From Candidatus Cloacimonadota bacterium (lineage in GTDB: Bacteria; Cloacimonadota; Cloacimonadia; Cloacimonadales; TCS61), in the NCBI GenBank assembly GCA_030596265.1, contig JAUVKM010000021.1, positions 1 to 15,134 on the forward strand: DNA of 15,134 nucleotides. The letters run 5' to 3'. Below the pieces are notes generated by a model. It saw only the letters and a list, made by a program, of their open reading frames with translations. It made no database searches and was not told where the DNA came from. Positions 15,082-15,134 of this stretch are shown here, piece after piece. Both the position numbers and the translations under genes were made by a program. The number at the start of each line of letters is the position of its first letter. The first letter of the stretch is position 1.

Positions 15082-15134
15082 CTATTTCCCTTTCTTCAAA
15101 TTGTTCATTTTTTCTTCTGCAGATTCAATATTTC
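15082..15134 (-). CDS. atpD: probable ATP synthase F1 beta subunit, last codons only
   Basis: Only the final residues are visible (NIESAEEKMNNLKKGK, then TAG). A short acidic-to-basic helical tail of this form is usual at the end of the F1 beta subunit. Position directly before atpC, 8 bases away on the same strand, is the standard atpD place. Identification rests mainly on gene order. Confidence 0.7.
   Translation of the reverse strand, partial: NIESAEEKMNNLKKGK

Overview
This AT-rich window reads as a chromosomal piece of a diderm (two-membrane) bacterium of the Fibrobacterota-Chlorobiota-Bacteroidota (FCB) side. The best guess is Cloacimonadota or a close relative. The diderm evidence is an LptE-type lipoprotein and a LolA-type lipoprotein chaperone. 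The FCB evidence is a set of secreted proteins with an FlgD-like/type IX-style C-terminal sorting domain (NxPNPFNP ... SSGxYFYQLKVDG ... TKKMILMK). The phylum call rests on the look of these domains and was not tested by a search.

Layout. (1) Positions 1-6236, minus strand: four secreted proteins in tandem. From upstream to downstream they are two close paralogues (start 6236 and start 4537), a beta-propeller/fibronectin III protein (start 2902), and a beta-helix protein that runs off the left edge (start 1159). The three complete ones share a near-identical C-terminal sorting domain. (2) Positions 6316-12595, minus strand: a tightly packed envelope and housekeeping run in transcription order lptE-like, rsuA/rluB-type pseudouridine synthase, ychF-like GTPase, ftsK/spoIIIE, lolA-like, manC. 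Most junctions overlap or lie within a few dozen bases. A long hairpin directly after the manC stop separates this run from the secreted array. (3) Positions 12596-12711: a divergent control region with a perfect 12-bp inverted repeat whose arms carry TTGACA hexamers. (4) Positions 12712-13377, plus strand: a fusion of an excisionase-type DNA-binding domain with a PTS EIIA domain. (5) Positions 13384-13399: a near-perfect parS centromere site between two convergent stop codons. (6) Positions 13400-14617, minus strand: a lipoprotein of the putative glycoside hydrolase family DUF4015. (7) Positions 14641-15134, minus strand: the end of an ATP synthase operon (atpD tail, atpC, strong terminator).

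How it fits together. The minus-strand run links outer-membrane biogenesis (LptE, LolA), GDP-mannose supply for surface glycans (ManC), chromosome segregation and division (FtsK), and translation (pseudouridine synthase, YchF). The parS site beside the atp operon suggests the window is fairly close to the replication origin. The most unusual feature is that all three complete sorting domains carry an extra stretch of about ten residues. It is encoded by DNA resembling a dispersed palindromic (REP-like) element, as if a repeat inserted in frame, was kept, and was copied with the domain.
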